A stretch of DNA of 39,999 nucleotides from Nitrospirota bacterium (lineage in GTDB: Bacteria > Nitrospirota > Nitrospiria > JACRHA01), in the NCBI GenBank assembly GCA_016234185.1, contig JACRHA010000035.1, positions 1-39,999 of the forward strand, written 5' to 3'. Below the pieces are notes generated by a model that was not told the origin of the DNA, ran no database searches, and saw nothing but the letters and a program-made list of their open reading frames with translations. The translations under genes were made by a program, and so were the position numbers. This document shows, in pieces, positions 20,144-28,462 of this stretch; the stretch's first letter is position 1; the number at the start of each line of letters is the position of its first letter.

Positions 20144-20377
20144 ATGATGGGTAATAACATGATTGGCCAGGGGATGGGGATCTGGATGTTCTTAGGTCTT
20201 ATCTTCTGGATCTTCCTTATTGTTGGGATCATCTTTCTCCTGATCTGGGCAGTCCAGAGGGTCTCAGGAGGAAGGATTGAAAAAGAGGATTCGGCGCTTG
20301 AGATACTAAAGAAGCGGTATGCCAGGGGAGAGATCTCGAAAGAGGAGTATGAAGAAAAGAGGCGGGATCTTTTATAG
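20144..20377 (+). CDS. SHOCT-domain small membrane protein
   Basis: One TM helix plus DSALEILKKRYARGEISKEEYEEKRRDLL. Confidence 0.85.
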   Translation: MMGNNMIGQGMGIWMFLGLIFWIFLIVGIIFLLIWAVQRVSGGRIEKEDSALEILKKRYARGEISKEEYEEKRRDLL

Positions 20378-20389
20378 GAGGGCCTTTCC

Positions 20390-20998
20390 ATGAATAAGAA
20401 TCGTTTGTTCGTGATAGCCGTTATTCTGATATTTGTTGGAATGGCCGGTATCTTTACTACAACCTTATTCGTGAGATCGTACATTTCAGGCAGCGGGATG
20501 TTCCCTGGAAGCAGGATGATGCAGATGATAATGGGCAGCGGTATGATGGGAGGGAGGATGATGCAAGGAGGCATGATGGGGGAGATGATGCGGAACATGG
20601 GAGAGATAAATAAAAAAACCAGCTTTTCTTCCAATGGTGAGAGGATTTTTTATACAGGGGTAAATTCAAATGGCGAGATAATCAAGAACACTCATGGGAT
20701 GCAAGGAGCCGGATGTGCCATGTGCCATGGCGTGGATGCAAGGGGAATGCGTATGATGATGATGGATATTCCGGGCATAAGATGGGATACCCTTACAGAT
20801 CCAAAGGGCCACATTCATCCCAATGGAAGGAGACATCCCCCTTTTACAGAAGAATCATTTAAGGTCTGTGCCCTGATCGGTATGGACCCTGCCGGAAATC
20901 AACTTAATACAATGATGCCGAGATGGGAGATGTCAAAGGAAGATCTAGTTGACCTGATAGGTTATCTGAAGGGTAAGGCAGGAAACAAAGGAGATTAA
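20390..20998 (+). CDS. Met-rich membrane-anchored monohaem c-type cytochrome
   Basis: TM anchor, MMQMIMGSGMMGGRMMQGGMMGEMMRNMG tract, single CAMCH haem motif, distal Met in NTMMPRWEMSKEDLVDLIGYL. Confidence 0.8.
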   Translation: MNKNRLFVIAVILIFVGMAGIFTTTLFVRSYISGSGMFPGSRMMQMIMGSGMMGGRMMQGGMMGEMMRNMGEINKKTSFSSNGERIFYTGVNSNGEIIKNTHGMQGAGCAMCHGVDARGMRMMMMDIPGIRWDTLTDPKGHIHPNGRRHPPFTEESFKVCALIGMDPAGNQLNTMMPRWEMSKEDLVDLIGYLKGKAGNKGD

Positions 20999-21008
20999 CG
21001 CATGAATT

Positions 21009-21116
21009 GCCGCGCCTATAGTAGGCGGGATGATCACATCCACGATTCTCACGCTTGTCGTAATCCCGGCCATCTATGCCTTATGGAGGGGGTGGGGAAT
21101 GAGGGGGAAGGTTTAG
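21009..21116 (+). pseudogene. C-terminal fossil of a second CusA-type transporter
   Basis: Plus strand reads AAPIVGGMITSTILTLVVIPAIYALWRGWGMRGKV*, homologous to but clearly divergent from the intact CusA end AAPMIGGMVTSTFLTLLIIPIIYVWWRGW. Confidence 0.88.
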
Positions 21117-22087
21117 ACGCCTATCTGTATATCCCCAATTAGCGTGTCAAATTCGTCCTCAGTTGCGGCGGTGAGCAACGGAATGCGCAGTTGAGCCTCG
21201 TCCGGCATGCCGTGAATGTATTTGGCCGTATGTTTGCGGAATAGGATCAGTCCGGCCTTTGGGCCGTAGAAATCCAGATTGAGGGCGAGGTGACGCCGCA
21301 TGAGGGCGATCCGCTCCCCGACCGTGACCTGCTCCCGGTCTTTGCGCGCGAAGATCCACGGGTTGCCGATGGCGGCGCGACCAATCATCACCCCATCGCA
21401 GCCGGTATGCGCCTTGATGCGGGAGATGTCGGCCACTGTGCGCACGTCGCCGTTGCCGATCACGGGGAGGCTTACGGCCTGCTTTACCTCGGCAATGGCA
21501 TCCCAGTCGGCCGCGCCTTTGTATGCCTGCGCCTTCGTGCGCCCGTGGACTGCGATCAGGCTCGCGCCGCTCTCTTCGAGGATTTTGGCGATTGTTGTGT
21601 GGTTCCGCGAGATGTCATCCCATCCCAGCCGGATCTTGCCGGTGACGGGAATGCGCAGCGATCGGGAGAGCCGCGTGAACACACGTGTGATCTTGTCCGG
21701 CTGACACAGCATGCCCGATCCCGCGCCGCGCCCGGCGATATCTTTGACGCAGCACCCCATGTTGATGTCAATGATGTCGGGGCCAAACTCCTGTAAACGA
21801 ACGGCTGTCTCCACCAGCCGGTCTTCGTCGTGGCCGTAAATCTGGAATGTCATCGGACGCTCGGCGGTCTGGAATTTCAATTTTTGCCGTGCCTTTACGG
21901 TCGGCCTGCGGCTCCGCAGCTCGTCCACGTTCACGAACTCTGTATACGAGACAGCGCTTCCGAGTTCACGGCAGATGAGCCGGTAGGGGAGGTCGGAATA
22001 GCCGTCCATGGGCGAGAGGATTAGGTCGCCGTAAATGGGGATGTGGCGGATGTGGAATGCAGGAACGATGCTCATGGCAAGGTGCAT
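21113..22087 (-). CDS. tRNA-dihydrouridine synthase (Dus family)
   Basis: LILSPMDGYSDLPYRLICRELG; DIIDINMGCCVKDIAGRGAGSGML; VHGRTKAQAYKGAADWDAIAEVKQ; GNGDV. ORF track start 22168. Confidence 0.92.
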   Translation of the reverse strand: MHLAMSIVPAFHIRHIPIYGDLILSPMDGYSDLPYRLICRELGSAVSYTEFVNVDELRSRRPTVKARQKLKFQTAERPMTFQIYGHDEDRLVETAVRLQEFGPDIIDINMGCCVKDIAGRGAGSGMLCQPDKITRVFTRLSRSLRIPVTGKIRLGWDDISRNHTTIAKILEESGASLIAVHGRTKAQAYKGAADWDAIAEVKQAVSLPVIGNGDVRTVADISRIKAHTGCDGVMIGRAAIGNPWIFARKDREQVTVGERIALMRRHLALNLDFYGPKAGLILFRKHTAKYIHGMPDEAQLRIPLLTAATEDEFDTLIGDIQIGV

Positions 22088-22149
22088 GATACCAAATGAC
22101 TCAAAAATATTCCACTTGAGATTTCGGATGAGAAGAGGAGGGATCTTAT

Positions 22150-22626
22150 TTAGAGTTTTTTGATCCACCCCGGGACCCTTGCCCTTTTAACAAGATCATT
22201 ATCAGGGATATAGGGTTTGATATCGATCACAGGCGTACCATCTATGGCATCAAGCCCTTTTACCGTAAGGCGTGTGCCATCCCTTTTTATGAATCGGCAT
22301 ATTGTTAAGGCAATAGGGTTGGGCCTATGGGGCGAACGGGTGGCGAACATTCCAACTAAGGGTAGATCCTCCCTTCCCTTAGGATGGGTCTGGAGCCTGA
22401 CCCCCTTTTTTGACCTGCTGAAATAGTAGATGACAATGATATGCGAGAAATCCTCAAGCCCTTCTAGCGCCCTGGCCCATTTCTTATCAAGGTGGATCTC
22501 AGATACAATATCATCCCATTCCCGCTTTTCAGGTTCCTTTATGGGGGAATGCACAATACCTATGGGCTTGAGAGAAAACCTTCTGATATCTAGATGATGA
22601 GTTGTAAAACCAGATTTACGTTTCAT
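22150..22626 (-). CDS. TrmO/TsaA-family tRNA m6t6A37 methyltransferase
   Basis: LKPIGIVHSPIKEPE; RLQTHPKGREDLPLVGMFATRSPHRPNPIALT; LDAIDGTPVIDIKPY. Confidence 0.88.
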   Translation of the reverse strand: MKRKSGFTTHHLDIRRFSLKPIGIVHSPIKEPEKREWDDIVSEIHLDKKWARALEGLEDFSHIIVIYYFSRSKKGVRLQTHPKGREDLPLVGMFATRSPHRPNPIALTICRFIKRDGTRLTVKGLDAIDGTPVIDIKPYIPDNDLVKRARVPGWIKKL

Positions 22627-22671
22627 GTTAGGGTTTTGTCATTACGAGCACCGGAAGGGTGCGTGGAAATC

Positions 22672-22995
22672 TTAATCAACCAGCATCTCCTTTATGATCG
22701 ATTTTATCTCGTTAATGGTCTTACGATCAACCCTTCCAAGCCTCTTAATAAATCTTTTTTTATCAACCGTGCGGATCTGATCCAATACCACCCACCCATC
22801 CGTTCTCTTAAACTTGATAGGGATACGGGTAGGGTAGAGGTGCGATTGTGTTGTCATCGGTGCGATTATGACTGTTGAGATATATTTATTCATCTCATCA
22901 GGGGAGATAATAATGCAAGGACGTGCCTTTTTTATTTCGTGTCCGATAGTAGGATCAAGGGAAATAAGGAGGACATCATATTGTTTTATTACCAC
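22672..22995 (-). CDS. MazF/PemK-like toxin
   Basis: VIKQYDVLLISLDPTIGHEIKKARPCIIISPDEMN; VLDQIRTVDKKRFIKRLG. Confidence 0.9.
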   Translation of the reverse strand: MVIKQYDVLLISLDPTIGHEIKKARPCIIISPDEMNKYISTVIIAPMTTQSHLYPTRIPIKFKRTDGWVVLDQIRTVDKKRFIKRLGRVDRKTINEIKSIIKEMLVD

Positions 22996-23237
22996 TCCCA
23001 GCCTTTCATATCTAAATCAATTTGATCATCAATAATTAATCGATCTTCTTTCTCTTCCTCCATCTTTCTAAAATTGTCCTCCCAATCCTTTCTTGGTTCC
23101 TTTTTGAAGGGTTTGATAATTATGTTGTCATCTTCAACTTCCAGATCAACCTCCTTTTCAATGCGACATTGTTCTAAAATTATCTTGGGTATTCTTATTC
23201 CTTTAGAATTTCCGATCGGAACTATTGTTGCCTTCAT
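22989..23237 (-). CDS. MazE/AbrB-like antitoxin
   Basis: MKATIVPIGNSKGIRIPKIILEQCRI swapped-hairpin AbrB motif; overlaps toxin start. Confidence 0.88.
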   Translation of the reverse strand: MKATIVPIGNSKGIRIPKIILEQCRIEKEVDLEVEDDNIIIKPFKKEPRKDWEDNFRKMEEEKEDRLIIDDQIDLDMKGWEW

Positions 23238-23283
23238 ATTCTCCTCACCTCCAAAGTAATTATAATGTAATTACGTAGATGCG

Positions 23284-23468
23284 TCAAGAAAAGGTGGTAA
23301 TTAGGTATTCTATTGGATGAATTTCGGGATTTATATTGATGGATTTGATACCTGCATCAACTGCAAGAGAAAGTCATAACCTAACCCTGTCCTCTTATCT
23401 TCATGCCAGGAAAAGGCTGCCTTTAGATAATCTTCGGCTTCGGGCCTGAGAATGACTCTATATTTCAT
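23284..23468 (-). pseudogene. Frameshifted/truncated RelE/ParE-family toxin
   Basis: Reads MKYRVILRPEAEDYLKAAFSWHEDKRTGLGYDFLLQ then needs a frame change to VDAGIKSININPEIHPIEY...; in-frame stop at about codon 46. Confidence 0.75.
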
Positions 23469-23686
23469 TACCTGCCCAATATCCTTTTATAAACATCCTT
23501 CCATGGAGAGCCTAAATCAGGATTTCTATGATAAGCCTCCAATCGTTCATCAATTATTATTTTTTCATCTTCTGTTAATTCAATAGCCTCAGCTTCTGTG
23601 GCTATTGTATCCCAAATATCTTCTACCAGTTGGATCCTCTCAGGTATGGACAATGCAATAGTATCTGTTGCTGTTATTTTCTTCAT
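23468..23686 (-). CDS. Addiction-module antitoxin (TIGR02574-like)
   Basis: MKKITATDTIALSIPERIQLVEDIWDTIATEAEAIELTEDEKIIIDERLEAYHRNPDLGSPWKDV; TAATG overlap with decayed toxin. Confidence 0.87.
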   Translation of the reverse strand: MKKITATDTIALSIPERIQLVEDIWDTIATEAEAIELTEDEKIIIDERLEAYHRNPDLGSPWKDVYKRILGR

Positions 23687-23767
23687 GGTTATATCCCCCT
23701 TGCTTTGTCTGTTTTGCATCTGCTATCTATTTTAGCAAAAATTTGAAAATCTTTCATGCACAGCGAT

Positions 23768-23814
23768 GCCGTTGAACGCCCAGGTTCAGCGGCCGCTTGA
23801 ACCTGTTGTTGGGC
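23768..23814 (-). other. attC-like recombination site at 3' end of an apparent integron cassette
   Basis: Minus strand: GCCCAAC AA CAGGTTCA A GCGGCCGC TGAACCTG GGC GTTCAAC; R''-type GCCCAAC, near-perfect hairpin with one extrahelical A, 2 nt after a stop codon. Confidence 0.6.
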
Positions 23815-24386
23815 ATCACTTCTGCGCAGGCGAGGGCGGTGGGGGCGGCGCGGGTGGGACGGCAAGTGATGAGTGCCAGTGGGTCCACTTCCAGCCGTCA
23901 TCGCCTTTGTGCAGCACCACCGAATTGCGCGACGGCTGCGACATTGTGTTTCCATCCGCCATCTTCGCAATGAAGTCGAACTCGACTGTGCAATAGGCCA
24001 GCGTCTGGGTCGCACGGCAACTACTCGAGTGGATGTCGAGCTTCAGGCTCGCGCCCATCTTCTTCACCTCCGCAAATGTTGCCTCGACCCAGCGGACAAC
24101 CTCGTCGCGCGACCCGAAACGTACTGGCTTGTTCTCCATGTCCATCTCGAAGGAGACGACGTCCTCGGTGAGGCCTGCCTTGAAGCGCTCCACGTCCATT
24201 GCCACGAATGCGCCCATCGTCCCTTCCACCTGCGTGCGCACTTCCTGCGCTACGGCATCGTTCCACTGCACCTTGGTCGGCGCCTGTGGCGCGGGCGTGC
24301 ATCCGAGTGCGCCGAGCACCGGCAGGAGAAAGGTTATTCGTATCCAGTTCATTTGTTGCCTCCCGTTGGTTTGTGTTGTTGCCTAA
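23777..24386 (-). mobile_element. Probable orphan integron gene cassette (~610 bp)
   Basis: 5' boundary G^TTAGGC (revcomp of gcctaac, 24381-24387), one GC-rich ORF filling the unit, attC-like hairpin at the 3' end. Confidence 0.55.
23816..24352 (-). CDS. Lipoprotein with SnoaL/DUF4440-like (NTF2-fold) domain, cassette-encoded
   Basis: Lipobox VLGALGC; VEGTMGAFVAMDVERFKAGLTEDVVSFEMDMENKPVRFGSRDEVVRWVEATFAEVKK; GWKWTHWHSS. Confidence 0.75.
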   Translation of the reverse strand: MNWIRITFLLPVLGALGCTPAPQAPTKVQWNDAVAQEVRTQVEGTMGAFVAMDVERFKAGLTEDVVSFEMDMENKPVRFGSRDEVVRWVEATFAEVKKMGASLKLDIHSSSCRATQTLAYCTVEFDFIAKMADGNTMSQPSRNSVVLHKGDDGWKWTHWHSSLAVPPAPPPPPSPAQK

Positions 24387-24689
24387 CATTTATTTTAAAA
24401 CTTATTCTGTCAATGTATGAATATTATATTCGACCCATCAGGTTGTCAAGTTTTTTTCTTGAAAACCTGATGGAAATAGGTCAAATCAATCGGCATAATA
24501 ATCTGAAATTTATTATTATAATGAATCGGGATAATTTATAACTTAATTATTATTTTCGGGGACACCATACCTAATCCGGCCCTTCTCGAATTAAATTTCA
24601 TGTATAGTTGTTTTGCAACTTTTAGGAGTACTTTCTGGTTGCCATAATAGACACTTGACGCGCAATCTAAATCGGAGTATATTTGTAAT

Positions 24690-24920
24690 ATGAAAGTAAA
24701 GACATCTATCACACTTTCAGAAGACCTACTGGATGCTATCGATGAAAGGTCAGGCCAGTTTAAGAATCGTTCTGATTTCGTTGAGGCCGCCATTCGCGCC
24801 TATATTGAGCATATGATCCGGGAGGAGCAGAACGCCAAAGACCTTGCTATTATTAACCGGCAAGCCGATCGGCTCAATAAAGAAGCCATAGATGTATTGG
24901 AATATCAGCTGATTCCGTGA
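24690..24920 (+). CDS. CopG/RHH antitoxin
   Basis: [41 protein letters not shown]. Confidence 0.88.
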   Translation: MKVKTSITLSEDLLDAIDERSGQFKNRSDFVEAAIRAYIEHMIREEQNAKDLAIINRQADRLNKEAIDVLEYQLIP

Positions 24921-25246
24921 AACGCGGGGAAATCTATCGCGTTGTCCATCCCTCAGCCAGAGACCCCCGGAAACATCGGTTTTTTGTAGTTGTCAGTCGC
25001 CAGGTTCTTATTGATTCGCGCTTCTCAACAGCCATCTGTGCCCCTGTCTATTCTACACATGATGCTTTGTCCACTCAGGTTTTGATTGGTGTCGAAGAGG
25101 GTCTTAAACACGACAGCAGCATTCACTGTGATGAATTAGTTAGCTTGCCGAAATCAGCCCTTACGAATTATGTTGGAACGCTTTCTTCCACGAAAACCAA
25201 AGAACTGAACCGTGCCTTAGGTATTGCATTGGATATTTTTGAATAG
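24917..25246 (+). CDS. MazF/PemK-family toxin
   Basis: [33 protein letters not shown]...[35 protein letters not shown]-type overlap with antitoxin. Confidence 0.87.
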   Translation: MKRGEIYRVVHPSARDPRKHRFFVVVSRQVLIDSRFSTAICAPVYSTHDALSTQVLIGVEEGLKHDSSIHCDELVSLPKSALTNYVGTLSSTKTKELNRALGIALDIFE

Positions 25247-25367
25247 CAATTGGGATTAGGCTTTTCCTTCGACATTTTAATCTGCGTAACCAATGTAGTC
25301 ATCTGGAGTGATAGCCTTAAGATCAAATCCTACAAGACGACCTTCTGTTCTGTTTTAGGAGGAGTAA

Positions 25368-26381
25368 TCATCTCTCTGCCATGAACCGCAGAATCCTCTC
25401 ATTGATATACGCCAGCATCTTCCTTGTCGGTATATGAGGCCCATCGAGAATCTCGATTGCTGTAAGATTAGGGATGATCTCCTTCGACCAGATATAGGCC
25501 TGATCAAATGGGACAAAGATATCCTCCTTTGCCAGAAACAGGAGCGATGGTGCGGCAAAGCGCTTAAGGTTCTCAATTGAAAAAGGACCCGGCGGTATCT
25601 GAATCCAATTGACATGGCGGATTATTGTATCAAAGAATTCCAGAACAGGTTCTTCAAATTCGCTCATAAGGGGACGGAGGACACGAATCAGTCTATTGCG
25701 GCTGGGTATCAATCTATATAGTGACCATGGGATAAAGAGATGAAGAAGCAAGTGGGGTGATGATGCGCTTGCAATACCTGCAGGCACGATCAGGGCACCC
25801 CTGGAGATCCGCTCCGGGGCATAGGCTGCCAGATCCAGGAGGATGCCTCCGCCAAATGAGATGCCTGTAAAAGCAGCGCGCTCTAGCCCGAGGTCATCAA
25901 GGATATCCACTAACCATTTTGCATAGTTGTTGCCTAGTGGAGAGATGAGTGTCTTTGCGCTCCGGCCCGGCTGACCGATGATATCGGGTAAGTAGATTCT
26001 GTAATTCCTCGTGAGAGGTAATAGTACCTCAAGGCCAAAAGGCCCGCTGGCATGAATCCCATGTAAGGCTACAAGTGGTGGTGCATTCGCCGGCCCGGCA
26101 ATCAATATATGAGTTGGACCAAAACGGGTATCCAACATCCGGCTCTCACATTTGATGCCGATACGGGAAAGCCGGGCCAGACGGCTCTCATATAGCTCCA
26201 TGAATTTGGCTTCACCCTCTGGGCTCTTGTAAATCAAGGATTTCACGCTATTGTCGGCTATAATGAATTGCGATTTCTGGCCGGGTCTGGAGGCCTGGCG
26301 AGTTAAAAGGCAGGATACCTTTATCCAGCATACCTTGTAACGGCGATTGTCTTCCAGAACCATCTTTAGCGGCAGTAACAA
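25368..26381 (-). CDS. Alpha/beta hydrolase
   Basis: PPLVALHGIHASG, nucleophile elbow FTGISFGGG, acid region LAKEDIFVPF, His in DGPHIPT; start uncertain. Confidence 0.85.
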   Translation of the reverse strand: MLLPLKMVLEDNRRYKVCWIKVSCLLTRQASRPGQKSQFIIADNSVKSLIYKSPEGEAKFMELYESRLARLSRIGIKCESRMLDTRFGPTHILIAGPANAPPLVALHGIHASGPFGLEVLLPLTRNYRIYLPDIIGQPGRSAKTLISPLGNNYAKWLVDILDDLGLERAAFTGISFGGGILLDLAAYAPERISRGALIVPAGIASASSPHLLLHLFIPWSLYRLIPSRNRLIRVLRPLMSEFEEPVLEFFDTIIRHVNWIQIPPGPFSIENLKRFAAPSLLFLAKEDIFVPFDQAYIWSKEIIPNLTAIEILDGPHIPTRKMLAYINERILRFMAER

Positions 26382-26461
26382 TTTCCATTGTGCTACCTTC
26401 TCTAAAAAGGGAAATTAGATTGGACAGGCCATCATGACACCTTTTCAAGCTTTAGTTCTAC

Positions 26462-26887
26462 CTATCCTTTATGTTCCTCAATAATCTTGAGAAGATTTAC
26501 ATAGAAGTCCTTTATATCAGCCAGTTCATTGACCAGGATATCATAAAGCGTCTTTTTATCGATATGGTTATATAGATGGACTATCCTGTTCCTGAACTTA
26601 GACATATCAGTGTATGTCACAATTTTCCCTTCCGGGATGTAACCGGCGTCAGAAAGTATCTTGATAATCTCCGCATTTGAATTAGGTGTTTTAAGTCCGA
26701 GTGAGGCGATAATATAACTGCATATATCAAGTAATGCCTGTATTGATGTCTGGAGTCTATAAAGGGCAGAATCAATGTTTCTGTAATCGAAGATAAAATC
26801 TTCGTATGGCATACTCTTTAGAGGATATAACTTCTCAAGGTTATCGAGTATAACATCAATCTTTGTCTGGATATCCTCTTTTCTCAT
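26462..26887 (-). CDS. HepT-like HEPN toxin (DUF86)
   Basis: FRNRIVHLYNHID contains the RX4HXY HEPN RNase motif; paired with MNT-type nucleotidyltransferase. Confidence 0.9.
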   Translation of the reverse strand: MRKEDIQTKIDVILDNLEKLYPLKSMPYEDFIFDYRNIDSALYRLQTSIQALLDICSYIIASLGLKTPNSNAEIIKILSDAGYIPEGKIVTYTDMSKFRNRIVHLYNHIDKKTLYDILVNELADIKDFYVNLLKIIEEHKG

Positions 26888-27324
26888 AATCTCGCAAGTC
26901 TCCTCTTATACCCCTCAAAATAGAAGTTATTCATAAATCTAAGGGTCGGTTCAAAATCACAGTAATCAGAGATAACCTTAGTAACAAATCTTATTCTGAA
27001 GTCAGGGGCAGCATCATAAATCAACTTGCCGGTTCTAAGGACATTATGTACAAAAATAAGCCCCTGATTATTAAGTTCTATCAAATCTACCTCTTTTGCC
27101 TGCAATGTCTCTTCAATCCTGTATGCCAGATAATCCATTTTGTGTATCAGTTCCCTCCCTTTCGGGGCATTATCTTTTAGGAGGATCGCAATGTCCAGAT
27201 CGCTCATAGGGCTAACCTTTCCTGAGGCATGGGAGCCGAAGAGATAGGCAGAAGCTATATAGGGATAGTCCTTAAATATCTCCTTTAGTTTTTCTAGATT
27301 AGTTATGGATATTTGCTGTCCCAT
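26884..27324 (-). CDS. MntA-like minimal nucleotidyltransferase antitoxin
   Basis: YLFGSHASGKVSPMSDLDIAILL: GSX10DXD motif. Confidence 0.9.
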   Translation of the reverse strand: MGQQISITNLEKLKEIFKDYPYIASAYLFGSHASGKVSPMSDLDIAILLKDNAPKGRELIHKMDYLAYRIEETLQAKEVDLIELNNQGLIFVHNVLRTGKLIYDAAPDFRIRFVTKVISDYCDFEPTLRFMNNFYFEGYKRRLARL

Positions 27325-27388
27325 ATATTATCTCCCCGTCCAGACCGATGTCCTTCGGCCCCATTAATAAATAACGTGGATTGAATTA

Positions 27389-27673
27389 TTAAGCCCTCTT
27401 TTTCTCTGTTAAATAGCCTGATACGTATTTGTGGATGATACTGGATATCAGCGTCTGGTAAGGAATGCCCTCTTGAGCCGCAATAACCTGTACCTGATCT
27501 AAATCCTTTGATGACATCCGAATATTTATTCTCTTATCTTTTTGAAGTGTATTCCTTGCATATTCACGGAGTTTTCTTATTTCCTGTTTTGGATTCTTGA
27601 CAGGTCTCCATTCACCACGCTCGTACGACTCTAAAATATCTTTTTCTTCATCATCTAAAATCATCTTTTTCAT
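27389..27673 (-). CDS. CopG/BrnA-like antitoxin
   Basis: RINIRMSSKDLDQVQVIAAQEGIPYQTLISSIIHKYVSG RHH; directly follows BrnT-like gene with overlap. Confidence 0.8.
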   Translation of the reverse strand: MKKMILDDEEKDILESYERGEWRPVKNPKQEIRKLREYARNTLQKDKRINIRMSSKDLDQVQVIAAQEGIPYQTLISSIIHKYVSGYLTEKKRA

Positions 27674-27948
27674 TCTTCAGCCCTCACATATTTGTTTGTA
27701 GCTTTTCTGCTGGGAATAATGGTCTTTAAGAATATAGCTTCACTTTCCTGTACATAAGGAACAAGATATGCGTAATCATCAATCCTGACTATCGCAATTT
27801 TCTGGCCAGGATACTTATCTTGATTTGGATGTTCAATTGTTTCAAGAACATCTTCTCGTTCCATCAAGATAACAACCTGTTCAAAACTAACTCCTCTGTT
27901 TGTCTTCAACCATTCATTTTTTCCATTATCCCACCGAAAAACCTTCAC
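27670..27948 (-). CDS. BrnT-like toxin
   Basis: FRWDNGKNEWLKTNRGVSFEQVVILME; IIPSRKATNKY. Confidence 0.75.
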   Translation of the reverse strand: MKVFRWDNGKNEWLKTNRGVSFEQVVILMEREDVLETIEHPNQDKYPGQKIAIVRIDDYAYLVPYVQESEAIFLKTIIPSRKATNKYVRAEE

Positions 27949-27958
27949 AATATATTAT

Positions 27959-28297
27959 CTACGACATTGTCTGCCTTTTGTCAATGTTATTATTTTGGAA
28001 TAACGAGTTGCGGCTAACCGGCGCGGCGAAGCCGCGTCCATGTTGACCCTTATAAGGGTTAGGTTTCTTCACAAAGCTCCCACGATACTGGATGGGTACC
28101 GGACATGATTTAATTACATAGCCATGCTTCTCCGCCCATTCCTTTGCTGTGTTAGCAAACTGTGGCTGGCCACCATTGAGATAAGCCTCTGCCATGGTCT
28201 TGTTGCCTTTTGTGTTAAGCTTTTCAATGAGTACAGGAATAATTTCTTCTTTCCCAGCACCTATAAAGGCATATAGGAATATATCCTCTCCTGTCAC
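27959..28297 (-). CDS. Short ORF, possibly a C-terminal fragment of a HEAT-repeat type protein
   Basis: EEIIPVLIEKLNTKGNKTMAEAYLNGGQPQFANTAKEWAEKHGY reads as protein-like; no RBS seen, may be a remnant. Confidence 0.35.
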   Translation of the reverse strand: MTGEDIFLYAFIGAGKEEIIPVLIEKLNTKGNKTMAEAYLNGGQPQFANTAKEWAEKHGYVIKSCPVPIQYRGSFVKKPNPYKGQHGRGFAAPVSRNSLFQNNNIDKRQTMS

Positions 28298-28339
28298 TTT
28301 TTCCAGTTAACGAGAACCGTCCCCTTTAACTTGAGAATT

Positions 28340-28359
28340 CCCTGTAGCTTGCTACAGGG
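28340..28359. repeat. Perfect palindromic hairpin ccctgtagcttgctacaggg
   Basis: 9-bp arms around TT; same family as 28463-28482. Confidence 0.85.
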
Positions 28360-28372
28360 TTACCTTGTTTTT

Positions 28373-28440
28373 GTCATTCCCGTGAAAACGGGAATCTAGA
28401 AAAAGGAGAATACTGGATTCCGCATCAAGTGCGGAATGAC
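28373..28440. repeat. MITE/REP-like element with terminal inverted repeats
   Basis: gtcattcccgtgaaaacgggaatctag ... ctggattccgcatcaagtgcggaatgac: two internal hairpins and GTCATTCC/GGAATGAC ends. Confidence 0.75.
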
Positions 28441-28462
28441 AGTGTTTTTTAGTTTTTGGATA

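Noticed and set aside
21290-21796. Plus-strand ORFs of 134-168 aa antisense to dus
   Set aside because: Typical of high-GC antisense frames opposite a conserved gene.
22636-22672. gtcattacgagcaccggaagggtgcgtggaaatctt, resembling common intergenic 'GTCATTGCGAGC...AATCTT' repeats
   Set aside because: Single degraded copy of a widespread type; not enough here to call a family or function.
23873-24541. 222-aa and other ORFs antisense to the cassette lipoprotein
   Set aside because: High-GC antisense frames; the minus-strand lipoprotein has the lipobox, NTF2-like pattern and matching cassette boundaries.
25277-25350. Minus-strand stretch reading NRTEGRLVGFDLKAITPDDYIGYAD*
   Set aside because: Protein-like and possibly a gene fossil, but too short to assign and no match recognised.
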